DNA of 64,000 nt from Siphonodentalium dalli (GCA_032622095.1 CP136062.1:159958875-160022874); one strand, 5' to 3'. Shown: positions 12,401 through 21,500, numbered from the stretch's first letter. The notes: generated from the letters alone by a model not told the origin. Numbers and translations are program-made.

Positions 12401-15400
12401 CATTCCGCACCTCAGGTATGGTGGTATCATTGTATTTAACCCTTTCTAAGAGCTCTTTCCATCAATGTATCACATTATAAATCAATAAATTTGAAAAATG
12501 ATCCAGGAAATATGGGTTGATACAAAAATTGGACTTGGCACTCAAAGGGTTAAGGATGTACAGTGTGTGTAACCTCAAATTCTGAAAATATGTTATTAAT
12601 TAGTTGCTTCCATATTGGCCTCGGTATATTGTATTGGCCCTGTGCAAACAACCATATTGTGGATTCTAGACCCGTTGAACATCTGTCTCATCTCATATAC
12701 ATGTGTATTATCTTCAATTTCATAATTATGATATTTTTCATAGTCGAGAATATGATCTGTATTTTCGTGTGATATTTTTCAGAGTGGATGCCTTGTCTTG
12801 TACTCTGTCAGTGCTGTCACAGTTTGTTTGTCTATATGCTGATCTCTCTTCATTTAAAGAAATATTTGCACCGACCCTGAAATACTGTGAAAGACTCCCT
12901 AAACATCTCTACCCATCCAGTCTACAGGTAAAGTACTGCAACATAATGTGATATACGCTTACTGTGGCACAGAATCAGCAATCTAACTGACGCTGGTACT
13001 ATTCAAACATTTTGGCATCTTCAGCTGATCAGGAGTCAATTTCCCAAAATGTCTAAATTCTACTTTTGGCATTTAATTGACAAATACAGGCACATGTATA
13101 TTCGCCTTGATAACACAATTAACCACATAATCAGTGTTCGCGCTGTCATGTGTCATTTGCACACAAAAAATGAGAATTGCACAAACTATTTTGCCTTTGG
13201 CACAAATAATTGGCACACATGTTTTCTCTATCGACAACATAACTGGGACTATATTGAATTATATACGTAGTATATTGATATAAAATGATAGGCCCATTTG
13301 GGCAGTTTATATCTGAGGCGATTAAATAAATTATCTTTGTTCTCAGGCAATTAGATATCAATTTTAAGATGAGGGAGGGAGGCTATTTTTTTTCTTTTTT
13401 TGTTCTCAAAATCTGGAAAGCATACTTCAATTTCATTGTTCAAATCCAATAATTTATGAGGCTTTTTAAAAGAAAATTTCAGTGATGAGGCAGATGCATG
13501 AAAGCACACTGGAGAACACAGATTTTTTATTTATTTGGCCTTATGTGCACCTTTTTGACCTGAACCAATCTCTAACAATTGCATGCATCAAGTGCATGCA
13601 TCATTCCTATTTTATCATCACCTTGCGCAAGATCCACAACAATCTGTCAGTGATGAGGACATATTGTATATTTGAAACAGGGAATCTGATTCGGTGTCCA
13701 CACTGAAGCACGTTGGTGATATGAACAACGAATCAAATCAAATCAAATAAAAAAAATGGGATTGTCCCCATTTTACATATGAGAATGGCTTGCAATTGCC
13801 TGGGGACTGTATTGGACGAAGCCTTGCATTGCATTTAAAGTTGGTCTATTTAGAGCTACATATATGGCTGGATTTTGGTTCAGTCTCCATTTAAAGATGG
13901 TCTATCTTTTCCTATAACAAGTTTTATATATAGTTTCCTTGGGCATAAAATCAAAAATATGAATCGATGAACACTGTCCAGAAACGCTTATATCCATTAA
14001 TATTGATTTAATTTCGAATTTTCCGGTATAATATACATTCAATCAATTTGGGACATTTTACGGCTTGCATACTTTCGAGCGTAGAATGCGCCATAACTCT
14101 TATCTTAAAATAGTAACGAAAAAATGTCCCACTTGATTATCGCATTATATAAGAAAATATCGACATAAAATCAATATAAATTAACAGTTGCGTTTCCAGA
14201 CTGGGCCTTCAATTCATATTTATTATTTTATACCTAGGAAACTATATTAAACTTGTTATTGGAAAAGATAGGCCATCTTTAAATCCATATCTATGAATGT
14301 ATTCATTTTTCAGACACAAGTGGAAGACTTGGTCACAGCAATAGAGAAATGTGGCATGAAGCCAAGAAAGCATCTAGTCATGAATAAACGGAAACCAAAA
14401 TCTATAAAGCTTTATGAACCTAAAGTGGAAGAAGTGTAAGTAACGCTGTCAACCATATCAACCCTTTAACAGCTGAATACTTGTTGATGAGTACTTATTT
14501 GATTCAGTCGAAAGATGCCCTGTCCAATTTGATGCCTTCTACCCCAGAAAATAGTTAGATCAAACCAATGAGTCTGTCAATACGCTTTGATGGCCAAAAC
14601 AATGTTAAAAACAAGAAGTATTAGCGCATGTTAAATTTTTGTCAGCCTAGCAAAAATTACATTAACACTTCTTTTAAAGTTAAGAGTGTCCATGTATCAG
14701 TCACCCAAAAGCTTTGTTATAATTTTCAACATCTAAAAGAGGCAGTATCATCATTCTCGCTCATTGCTCTATCCTTTATATCTCATCATTCAGAAATGTC
14801 CCAAATAAAACACATAGTAAAAGTACGACAATTAGAAAACTAAAGATAATACAGGCTAACAATATATTCATATCCATATTCATCTATGCCAAAAAACTGT
14901 TGTTACATTTTTTTGTCAGCTGACTATCTATTAGTGATGTTCCAATAATGAAAAAGCCCATCGGACCGATTTCCGATAACTGGAGGCACAATCGGCCGAT
15001 TTCCGATTCCGATGTTTATATATACTGTGCGTTTGCTCCCATACGCTCATTGCACTCCTATCACGGTATAGTTTCAAAGCCAAATACATAAACGAAACAT
15101 ATAACACTGTCGCATAAGTATTTCCACCGATGTCAGTTGTGTGCTGCCTTTGATGTATACTGGTAGTTGTTTTGACAAAGAGATCAAAGGTGCCGACTCA
15201 GAGTGATGTTATGGCCGTGTGTGGAACACTTGCACGCTGTGTAAAAGTCTTGATTGAATACTTGTAAGTTGCGACAATGTATGGAATGGCGATGATTATT
15301 AACTAAATTTAGATTGAATTGATAGATAATAATTGCTGTCATATTTGTTTGAAATTTCCCAAGTTCCCATTGGTCACACCTTTTGTCTTTTAACAACTGG

Positions 15401-17955
15401 GAAGCTTCTATAGTTCCGCTTACTCAATTTTTTTTCGCGAGACCGCCTCCAAGTTCAACATGGAGCTAAGCGTATTTTATAGCATACGCTGTACAGACAA
15501 AAAAGCTAATTATGCCCCTCCTCATGTTGGTCGTTATTGAAGACAGTTCTGATCGCGACTACTAATTCATTCAGTGTGTGCTTCAAATTATTGACATAGC
15601 ATGTGACGTCACATGGCACATGCTCAACAGGAAGCTACACTGTAATGAGTTCAGCTGTTTAAGGCTTTCTTTGAATTTATTTCATGTCAACGCGATTGAA
15701 CCAATAATTTCATATTATATGTGTATTCCCATGCTTATATTATATAATCATATCAGACTGTTTGTATGATGCCAATGGCTTCTTTTGAGGCTGTTACAAC
15801 TGCATTTTACATTAAATACTACGGTTGTATTGCATACGTTGATTAAAGCATGCATATTGTGCTTAGATACTAGAACATTTTTTATTTGTTTTGACAATTG
15901 GTTAAAGTCGATGTTCAACTGCGAGGTACGATTAATATCCGATGGGCTATTATTGGCCGATTCCGATTATCGGAACATCACTAATATCTATATGTTTGTT
16001 AATATACGTGTTATGTTCACTTTGAAACCCACTTATGTGTAATGTTCAGTTTTATTTTGGGAAATAAAAATTATTAAAAAACTAAATTGTTTATTTTAAT
16101 TTATTTTAGGTTTGAAGGGAGGAAAAAGAAGACGGGAGATAAAGCAATGAATGAAAAACAGAAGTTAATAAGCAAACACAAGAAGGAGATGAAAGGAGCA
16201 ATTCGAGAAATCAGGAAGGACACCCAGTTCCTTGCAAGAGAAAAACTGACAGAGCAACTCAACAGGTAAGTGTTAAAATCAGCATGGAAATAGCAACTCA
16301 ACAAGTAAGTGTTACAAATCAGCACGGTAATAATCAAATGACAGAGCAATTCAACAAGTAAGTGTTACAAATCAGCACGGAAATAATCAAATGACAGAGC
16401 AATTCAACAAGTAAGTGTTACAAATCAGCACGGAAATAATCAAATGACAGAGCAATTCAACAAGTAAGTGTTACAAATCAGCATGGAAAGAGCAACTCAA
16501 CAAGTAAGCGTTACAAATCAGCACGGAAATAATCAAATGACAGAGCAATTCAACAAGTAAGTGTTACAAATCAGCATGGAAATAATCAAATGACAGAGCA
16601 ATTCAACAAGTAAGTGTTACAAATCAGCACAGAAATAATCAAATGACAGAGCAATTCAACAAGTAAGTGTTACAAATCAGCACGGAAATAATCAAATGAC
16701 AGAGCAATTCAACAAGTAAGTGTTACAAATCAGCATGGAAAGAGCAACTCAACAAGTAAGTGTTACAAATCAGCACAGAAATAATCAAATGACAGAGCAA
16801 TTCAACAAGTAAGTGTTACAAATCAGCACAGAAATAATCAAATGACAGAGCAATTCAACAAGTAAGTGTTACAAATCAGCACGGAAATAATCAAATGACA
16901 GAGCAATTCAACAAGTAAGTGTTACAAATCAGCACGGAAATAATCAAATGACAGAGCAATTCAACAAGTAAGTGTTACAAATCAGCACAGAAATAATCAA
17001 ATGACAGAGCAATTCAACAAGTAAGTGTTACAAATCAGCACGGAAATAATCAAATGACAGAGCAATTCAACAAGTAAGTGTTACAAATCAGCATGGAAAG
17101 AGCAACTCAACAAGTAAGTGTTACAAATCAGCACAGAAATAATCAAATGACAGAGCAATTCAACAAGTAAGTGTTACAAATCAGCACAGAAATAATCAAA
17201 TGACAGAGCAATTCAACAAGTAAGTGTTACAAATCAGCACGGAAATAATCAAATGACAGAGCAATTCAACAAGTAAGTGTTACAAATCAGCATGGAAATA
17301 ATCAAATGACAGAGCAATTCAACAAGTAAGTGTTACAAATCAGCACGGAAATAATCAAATGACAGAGCAATTCAACAAGTAAGTGTTACAAATCAGCATG
17401 GAAAGAGCAACTCAACAAATATGTGTTACAATTCAGCACGGAAATAATCAAATAAAACAAATTTAGTCGATATTTCCAGCCTCAATTATTATTTAGGACA
17501 TATGGGCGAAAGTATGATCTGAAGACCAAATACATCAAGAAAATTCTTAATTTTAAAGGGCTTTGAATGTCTCTTTAGTCAGTGAATATTATACTTTGAG
17601 AAGCTTATTCAAAATAGAATTATATGACCCTGTTCTTGTATCTGGGCAAGTTTGTGAGCTACTTGCCATGGTCCAGGGGTTTCTGCAGTGGAGTTATTTC
17701 CCTGTGATATTAACCCTCTGTGCAATCTTTTTTCCACCAATAAAACTGTGAACATCATAATAAATCTATCAGCTTAATGAACAATATCCCCTCACAAACC
17801 AAACAAGATATTTTTTTTATGAATATGTAACCTCATTTAACTTTTGCAGGGATGCCGAGAGGAAGAGAAAGGTGAAGGAACTCTACGCTTCACTAGCAAA
17901 CCAAGAAGGAGAATGTAGGGCTTTGAAGAGGAAGAGAGAACAAACCACTGATTAA
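447..17955 (+). CDS. NOP14: Nucleolar protein 14 (NOP14), C-terminal part, nine exons
   Basis: NOP14 is a component of the SSU processome (U3 snoRNP) needed for 18S rRNA maturation and 40S assembly in the nucleolus. Exons: 447-548, 5411-5473, 8209-8299, 10889-10964, 11274-11360, 12783-12927, 14314-14435, 16110-16265, 17850-17955. All are flanked by AG/GT and the phases agree throughout, giving 315 residues to TAA at 17953-17955. Animal NOP14 is about 850 aa, so the N-terminal part lies upstream of the window. Recognisable pieces are LVSVLYPTSDFWH (exon 1), CPVYHERDISAGLF (2), FVSFSKRYVPEAINLLNG (3) and the basic C terminus with AIREIRKDTQFLAREKL (8) and DAERKRKVKELYASLANQEG (9), which follow the family closely. 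The lysine/arginine-rich tail fits nucleolar targeting. Oddities are a NAGNAG acceptor at exon 5, an element inserted 10 bp past the exon-5 donor, and an array of exon-8 donor copies in the last intron. Confidence 0.95.
685..3352. repeat. 160-bp satellite with 638-bp higher-order repeat
   Basis: About 16 monomers of 154-166 bp lie in the first in-window intron of NOP14. Each carries GCACGGGCTACAGGTCGTAC, then GATCATCATGAAATTTGTCA, ATGTAGATGGGAACGAGTCA and a small palindrome around ATGGCCGCCAGCGGCCAT. Landmark starts are near 698, 852, 1018, 1180, 1336, 1490, 1656 and 1819, and onward to 3200. The blocks 852-1335 and 1490-1975 are almost identical at an offset of 638 bp (four monomers), which is a higher-order repeat. 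Monomers decay towards 3352. ORFs here are by-products of the repeat. Confidence 0.9.
3484..3860 (+). repeat. Dispersed repeat, inverted partner at 47205-47460
   Basis: The stretch around AAGATGCAGTTAATCTGATA (about 3569) with flanking TTTCAGGAAACTCTTAACAA and TTTTCATTTGGCAAAAG has a clear reverse-complement partner just downstream of BRF2 at 47205-47460. This is a dispersed repeat of unknown class. No inverted ends or tail were resolved. Confidence 0.6.
4264..5369. mobile_element. hAT-like non-autonomous DNA transposon, 1106 bp, perfect 8-bp TSD
   Basis: The ends are inverted: left CAGGGTTGTCAAAGTACC, and the right end reads CAGGGTTGTCAATAGGTAC on the other strand. The host sequence CTCTGTAT is duplicated perfectly on both sides (4256-4263 and 5370-5377). 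An 8-bp duplication with CAGGG-type ends fits the hAT superfamily. Near the ends it is rich in GGTACC-containing motifs. No transposase reading frame is visible, so it would need a transposase supplied in trans. It lies in the NOP14 intron just before the exon at 5411. Confidence 0.85.
5490..6480. repeat. Tandem array, about 160-bp unit, 5-6 copies
   Basis: The unit contains GCGCGATAACTTCAACAAAC, GAAATTTGGTATATAGGTGT, CCGATAAAATTTGATAGAGT and TTATGGCCCTTAATTAGTCA. Unit starts are near 5678, 5839, 6008, 6169 and 6329. The array begins with a short hairpin (GTCGAGTTTTTTTCCAAAACTCGAC region, 5495-5519). One copy (about 5899) has an 8-bp internal slippage duplication (CTCCCACTCTCCC). It is intronic to NOP14. 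Confidence 0.85.
6725..6979. mobile_element. TTAA-inserting MITE, CCCTTTCATGA family
   Basis: Inverted ends related to CCCTTTCATGACTGGAGCT sit next to TTAA on both sides. Inside are two hairpin cassettes of about 67 bp (about 6773-6840 and 6870-6935), back to back around a short spacer with ATTTACATGACATTGTAAGC. CC(C/A)T-type ends with TTAA duplication fit the piggyBac superfamily. No ORF of transposase length is present. Confidence 0.75.
7255..7450. repeat. Long imperfect palindrome (foldback element)
   Basis: The arm CGGCCATATTGGATTCATCC...TTTAGTGCTACAGGTCAA...CATTTCCATATATGGA is followed by its near-complement ending GTAGCACTGAAATCATGGAA...GGATCAAATATGGCCG. The loop is short (about 7345-7370). 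It is probably a small foldback element; no clear target duplication was resolved. Confidence 0.65.
7543..7987. mobile_element. Foldback MITE, family A, full-length copy (445 bp)
   Basis: The left end CAGGTCTGGAAATAGTGTGT and the right end, read inverted, TAGGCCTGGAAATAGTGT bound two terminal hairpins around GAATGAGGTACCCATAGGG and GACCTCATTTTGC. Flanks CCAATAAT (7535-7542) and CCCCTAAT (7988-7995) look like an aged 8-bp target duplication (6 of 8). It is intronic to NOP14. Confidence 0.8.
8378..8588. mobile_element. TA-inserting palindromic MITE, 211 bp
   Basis: This is a near-perfect palindrome over its full length. It opens CAGTAATGCCCTCAATAATC, passes through GATTTAGTCGGAAATATGGC and a centre near GAAAGCTCTGTGAGAGTTTTC, and closes with the complement. 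It is flanked by TA at 8376-8377 and 8589-8590. TA duplication with CAGT ends fits Tc1/mariner-type MITEs. Other copies are at 19197, 34809, 39157, 50229, 57541 and 57765. Confidence 0.85.
8611..8861. mobile_element. TTAA-inserting MITE, CCCTTTCATGA family
   Basis: The left end CCCTTTCATGACTGGAGCTT follows TTAA (8607-8610). The right end is GAAGCTCCCGTTATGAAAGGG followed by TTGA, a one-base decay of TTAA. Two hairpin cassettes (about 8655-8722 and 8750-8810) sit inside. It lies 20 bp after the palindromic MITE, in the intron after NOP14 exon 3. Confidence 0.8.
9090..10320. mobile_element. Family A foldback MITE split by a later insertion
   Basis: The left hairpin (about 9102-9215, GCAGAATGAGGTCCCTAGAG to GGAACCTCATTCTGC) and the start of the spacer (CTTAGGCTTCAACTG) are separated by 805 bp from the rest of the spacer (GAGACCTAGGGTCAGATTGA, from about 10051) and the right hairpin (about 10208-10312). 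Order and orientation show one old element interrupted by the element at 9238-10042. Confidence 0.75.
9238..10042. mobile_element. hAT-like non-autonomous element nested in family A MITE
   Basis: The ends are inverted: TAGTGTTGAAACGATTAG at left, and TAGTGTTGAAATGACTAA read from the right. Subterminal CGATTAGTCGAC motifs occur at both sides. The TAGTG ends resemble hAT elements. The expected 8-bp target duplication is not clear (GATATGGG versus GCTAATAC), so the superfamily is tentative. No transposase frame. Confidence 0.65.
10405..10515. repeat. Two-copy tandem duplication, about 57 bp
   Basis: The segment with ATGTGTGACTGGTCC, GTGCAGGCTTATCATGCAT and TTATCAGTTC is present twice in a row with minor changes. 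It is intronic to NOP14 and has no coding role. Confidence 0.75.
10542..10796. mobile_element. TTAA-inserting MITE, CCCTTTCATGA family, intact TSD
   Basis: CCCTTTCATGACGGGAGCTG follows TTAA (10538-10541). The right end AGCTCCAATCATGGCAGGG precedes TTAA (10797-10800). Two internal hairpin cassettes (about 10580-10655 and 10685-10755) flank TTACAAGGTCAAGGTAAAT. This is the clearest member of the family. It lies about 90 bp before the NOP14 exon at 10889. Confidence 0.85.
11371..11624. mobile_element. Family A MITE, short form (254 bp), perfect 8-bp TSD at a splice donor
   Basis: The long inverted ends start CAAGCCTTGAAATAGTGTGT, and the two hairpins are adjacent with the spacer deleted. The host octamer ATGATGAC is duplicated perfectly (11363-11370 and 11625-11632). 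The left copy begins two bases after the NOP14 exon end at 11360, so the element sits at donor position +11 and the duplication retains the donor GTATGA. An 8-bp duplication fits hAT-type transposition and defines the true ends of family A. Confidence 0.9.
11677..12036. mobile_element. MITE with about 38-bp inverted ends (GTGTATGTTCAGACGACC)
   Basis: The left end GTGTATGTTCAGACGACCAC and the right end, read inverted, GTGTACGTTCAGACGACCAC continue matching through ACGATACAAT and TAAGTGGA. It is rich in internal ATCGTAG/CTACGAT and ACCTCCACTT motifs. The target duplication is unclear (possibly AAA). A degraded relative is at 21620-21845. Confidence 0.75.
12440..12549. mobile_element. Miniature TTAA element, 110 bp
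   Basis: CCCTTTCTAAGAGC follows TTAA (12436-12439), and the end GGCACTCAAAGGG precedes TTAA (12550-12553). The right side matches the CCCTTTGAGTGCCA family (GACTTGGCACTCAAAGGG), while the left is diverged. It lacks the hairpin cassette. Confidence 0.65.
13730..13752. repeat. (AATCA)n microsatellite
   Basis: A short run of AATCA units, then AAATAAAAAAAATG, follows a sequence ending CACTGAAGCACGTTGGTGAT. It could be the 3' tail of a degraded retroelement, but the body (13450-13730) was not recognised. Confidence 0.5.
13895..14278. mobile_element. TTAA-flanked foldback element, 384 bp
   Basis: The left AGATGGTCTATCTTTTCC and the right end, inverted, AGATGGCCTATCTTTTCC are followed by further complementary blocks (ATAACAAGTTT, TAGTTTCC, CAGAAACGC, AATCAATAT). 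It is flanked by TTAA at 13891-13894 and 14279-14282. It ends about 36 bp before the NOP14 exon at 14314. Confidence 0.75.
14932..15983. mobile_element. hAT-like non-autonomous element, 1052 bp, 8-bp TSD
   Basis: The left end is TAGTGATGTTCCAATAATG; the right end, read inverted, is TAGTGATGTTCCGATAATCG. Flanks CTATCTAT (14924-14931) and ATATCTAT (15984-15991) match at 7 of 8 bases. Subterminal ATCGGNCCGATT motifs are repeated at both sides. TAGTG ends plus an 8-bp duplication fit hAT. No transposase frame remains; internal ORFs are under 90 codons. Confidence 0.85.
16246..17452 (+). repeat. Minisatellite made of the NOP14 exon-8 5' splice site
   Basis: The end of the exon (CAGAGCAACTCAACAG) and the first bases of its intron (GTAAGTGTTA...) are repeated about 22 more times. 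There is a main unit of 53 bp (ATGACAGAGCAATTCAACAA + GTAAGTGTTACAAATCAGCA + CGGAAATAATCAA) and a shorter 40-bp variant lacking the ATAATCAAATGAC part. Every copy but the last keeps GTAAG(T/C)G but has CAA in place of CAG before it. The last copy (17415) is decayed to AATATGTG. The array lies immediately downstream of the authentic donor at 16265/16266. Confidence 0.95.
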
Positions 17956-17993
17956 ATATTATAACTCTTATGTTCTTTCATTGATTATTTTAA

Positions 17994-18233
17994 CCCTTTC
18001 ATGATGGGAGCTGCACTGGTGCAGCATTAAAGATCATGTGCCAGTGCATTCTCTTACATATGCGAGGCTCCCTATGGGAGAGAATGCACTGGCTTACAAG
18101 GTCACTGTAAATATTGTTAGGCCAATGCATTGTCTTATATATGCAAGGCTCCCTATGGGAGACTCGCATATATAAGAGAATGCACTGTCACAGGGTTTTC
18201 ACAACATATCAGGAAGCTCCAATAAAGAAAGCA
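17994..18233. mobile_element. TTAA-inserting MITE in the NOP14 3' UTR
   Basis: CCCTTTCATGATGGGAGCTG follows TTAA (17990-17993), 38 bp after the NOP14 stop. The right end is mutated (GCTCCAATAAAGAAAGCA) but is still followed by TTAA (18234-18237). The first hairpin cassette is shortened (18040-18085); the second is complete (about 18120-18190). About 40 bp of flanking 3' UTR (AAATATTATAACTCTTATG...) are present on both sides. Confidence 0.8.
18221..18226 (+). terminator. Candidate NOP14 polyadenylation signal AATAAA
   Basis: The first AATAAA after the stop codon lies inside the altered right end of the MITE, where related copies read CAGTCATGAAAGGG. Alternative AATAAA hexamers follow at 18375-18380 and near 18531. 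Which is used cannot be told from sequence. Confidence 0.4.
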
Positions 18234-18584
18234 TTAAATATTATAACTTATGTTCTTTCATTGATTATGTTATGCCCTTTATTGCCCCGGCTAATGTATT
18301 CGCAATAATACTAAATACAGAGAATTCAATGTTTCCACATCCAACAAGAAATGTCTTTATTTGGAAAGCTGAAAAATAAATCGCATGTTTACAATCTCGG
18401 GTCGCCAACATGAGGGAAACCAAGACAACTGTTTCATCATCATTTGTTGGACTGTTTCCTTGTGATTACAGTTAAACAGTATGGAGAAACCGATAGAATT
18501 TTTTTTATATTTTGTGCTGATCATTCTATGAAATAAATGTCAACTTGCAATCAATGAAAGTTAAAACAGGACTGTCGGCTGTAC

Positions 18585-19183
18585 CAGGGTTTCCACTATG
18601 GAGGCAGCGGGTCCCTATTAAGGTCCCTTTCCCCTCACCCAAATTTCCCCTCAGACATATTTACCTACCCGATCCATGGATTAATGCTAACAACACGTGT
18701 GTAAATCTCTCACTAAATAAAACCAACGGGGAGTAATAAACAGATAATTTTATTTGCCTGTTAACAACTGCTTTTCAGGGCTATACACATTGAGAATTAA
18801 GCCACAGTTGATTCTGTCTGGATACACCGCGATTACGTTTTCAACTAACACTCTCATTAATGATTATGTAGATGAGGTCCAGATTTTAGCCACTGAAGTA
18901 TGCTCAGGAATATTTCATGGTAAAACATGTTATGAATGTAGTGAAGTCGAACATATTATAAAAAATAAATTGACAATTTTAACAATAACGATTTCCTCTA
19001 CCAATGCTGGTGGCAGTACAAAAAATTGTCTGTACACTTATCTTACCTGCGAATTTAACTTGACATTTTGTCACAAAGTTTGCGGTACCTAAATACTAGT
19101 AGATATTCAGAGTTTTATATGGACTGAGATTTCACCCAGCATCGCAATAGGGGTACCATTCCCCTAAACCTAGTGGAAGCCAT
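18585..19183. mobile_element. hAT-like element, CAGGGTTTCC family, 599 bp
   Basis: The left end CAGGGTTTCCACTATGG and the right end CCTAGTGGAAGCCAT are inverted relatives. Flanks GGCTGTAC (18577-18584) and GGCAGTAC (19184-19191) match at 7 of 8. It contains an AT-rich ORF of 112 codons (18754-19092) that resembles nothing I know. A second member is at 47683-48316. Confidence 0.75.
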
Positions 19184-19196
19184 GGCAGTACATATA

Positions 19197-19645
19197 CAGT
19201 AATGCCCTAAGTAATCGACTCCTTAACCCTTTGAGTGCCAGGGGCCGATCTCATCGGCCCTAAACCTACAAAATAAGACTGTTCAAGAATATAAGAATAA
19301 ATTATTAAAATTGTAAAAAAAATTTAAAAAAATAATTGTTTGGCCAATGCATTCTCTTATATATGCGAGGCTACCTATGGTCGACTCACATATATAAGAG
19401 AATGCATTGGCAGAGGGTATATGGGTTCATACAAAAATCGGACCTGGCACTCAAAGGGTTAACCACAGCAGAATTATGGGTAACTTTTCAGGATTTAGTC
19501 AGAAATATGGCTTGTTGCAATTAATTGGAAAGTTCTCACTGAGAGCTTTCCGATGAATGGCAACAAGCCATATTTCCGACTAAATCCTGAAAAATTACCC
19601 ATAATTCTGCTGTGGTTAAGGAATTGATTACTTAGGGCATTACTG
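19197..19645. mobile_element. TA-inserting palindromic MITE, interrupted copy
   Basis: It opens CAGTAATGCCCTAAGTAATC and closes TTAGGGCATTACTG. The palindrome is intact except for a 232-bp insertion exactly at its internal TTAA (CTCC-TTAA-CCACAGCAG). It starts 5 bp after the target duplication of the neighbouring hAT-like element. Confidence 0.85.
19227..19458. mobile_element. TTAA-inserting MITE, CCCTTTGAGTGCCAGG family, nested
   Basis: CCCTTTGAGTGCCAGGGGCC at left and GACCTGGCACTCAAAGGG at right are bounded by TTAA at 19223-19226 and 19459-19462. Because the surrounding palindromic MITE is known from other copies, the empty site can be read directly as CTCCTTAACCACAG, which proves TTAA as target and duplication. 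It contains one hairpin cassette (19344-19410). Confidence 0.9.
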
Positions 19646-19816
19646 TGCATATAGGGTATTGTGGTAGATTGACAGTTACATGGTCTGATATTGACTACTT
19701 GGAGTTTATGTTTAATATGGTCGCTCCATGCTGTCAATATCACCATCATACCAACACAATAACTTATATTATTTTTTGGTGGTGGAAAGAGGTAAATATA
19801 TCCAGCCTAATATCCA

Positions 19817-19838
19817 CCCCCCCCCCCCCCCCCCCCCC
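19817..19838 (+). repeat. Poly-C run (22 C)
   Basis: A homopolymer of 22 cytosines is followed by AAAAAACCCC. Length is likely to be uncertain in assembly. Confidence 0.9.
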
Positions 19839-20300
19839 AAAAAACCCCAAACAATAGCACAGTTAATTTTTATTTAACATGATCTGTAAAAATTCAACCA
19901 AAGCACCAAATCTGATGTGTATATTATGCACAGAACCATATAAATAGTACAGTAATTCATTATAAATAATTGGCAGATTTTGGTGAAAGTTTGACAACTT
20001 TGCCCTATACACAGATATTTCCTCAGAGTTCATCACATCAACAAGAAAACCCAAATTTCAGAGTATAAAAAAAGGTCCATAACTCAAGGGCCAAACCCTA
20101 AAATCAAATATGATCTGCATCTTGTGGTACTGAACCAACATACCAAATTTCATTCAATTTAATTCAGTAGAACTAAAGTTATTATCCAGAAACGAAATAT
20201 AAACAGATGGATGACAAGACGTGAACCCATACTATTAACAGCTACATGCTCGATAGTCTGAAATATTGTTATATCATTCATATTACCACCTCAATAGGGC

Positions 20301-20621
20301 CAAGCCTTGAAATAGTGTGTCTGTCCTTTGCAGAATGGGGTCCCCAGAGGATGAATTCAGTGAAGTAGCATCACAAAATTCACCCTCTGGGAACCCATTC
20401 TGCTCAGGCCTCAACTGCTATGGGAGACATAGGATCAGATTGAAGTTCCCCAGTTGAAGTTACATGGTGGTGTTCACCTATTAGTCACATCGATTATGCA
20501 TTTTATCTTCAGCAAATTAGGGGATAATAAAACAGAATGAGGTCCCCAGAGGGTGAACTGGTGACACTAGCCCATCGTGCATGATAGCATCACTAAATTC
20601 TGCAAATGTCGGACACTATTG
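20301..20621. mobile_element. Degraded family A MITE
   Basis: The left end CAAGCCTTGAAATAGTGTGT and GCAGAATGGGGTCCCCAGAG are clear. The spacer (ATCAGATTGAAGTTCCCCAG) and a shortened right hairpin end near GCAAATGTCGGACACTATT. Both hairpins carry deletions. Confidence 0.7.
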
Positions 20622-21249
20622 ACTTTCCTCCTGTTTTCGAACAGACATTTCCCACTGTTGCGGCTTTATCAAGACTTTTTTCGTAATAACACGGGGCTTA
20701 AATCCCCAGATCACATTATATATAACATATTCTATATTCTATACATTTGAAAGAGGAAGCTCCAAAACATTGTAATATCAACTTATCCAGTCGAAACACT
20801 GTGAACACGTTCTTTTTGTTGAGGTACCAACATGTGTTCTGAGTGGTTATGTGCTAAATTTTGATCTGGACTATTCTGCTAGTCTATTATTCTCGATGGA
20901 GAGAGATAAAATAATATAATTATCTTGAATTTTGTTTTAATTGGACAGCTTTGTCTGAGAATGCTTACCAGGAACTGATGCCGATGTTATATAGCAGAAA
21001 AGCGATTTTCCGACTGAACCGCATTTAAGTGATTACACAATGTGACCTAGGCAGACTTTTATCTTGCTGCTTGTGTATGGTAAACTCAAATTATAACTGA
21101 ATTGTGTACTAAAAGGAACTCTGAAGGGGGAAAATATGAGATATACAGAAACATGTACATAACAATTAGATACATTCAATAAATATAATGTAAATGTTCA
21201 TCAGGTAAATAATAAAGGAAAATGATATGATGATATCAACTTTAATAAT

Positions 21250-21500
21250 AATAATGTATATCATTTATATAGCGCTTAATCCCTGGTGTAGCTCTAAGCG
21301 CTCACATTATTACCCCAGCTGTTTTTTTTTATGAGTAATGCCGAGTCTTGTGCCTGCTGCCATTTTACAGGCGCTTCACTAGAGCGGCTTACGGATACCC
21401 AACAACCAGGTACCTATTTCGCGTCTAGGTACGACGAAGCGAGCACAGTACAAGTGACCTTGCCCAAGGGTCACAACCTGGCACGAGATTTGAAACAGCT
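21250..21500. repeat. Dispersed repeat with 'tatatagcgc' motif
   Basis: TCATTTATATAGCGCTTAAT, CTCTAAGCGCTCACATTATT and CCAAGGGTCACAACCTGGCA make up a repeat type common in marine invertebrates. A related fragment (TTATATAGCGCCTATCCCCA...CCCTAAGCGCC) is at about 39285-39330. The 93-codon ORF across it (21331-21612) is not regarded as a gene. Confidence 0.45.
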
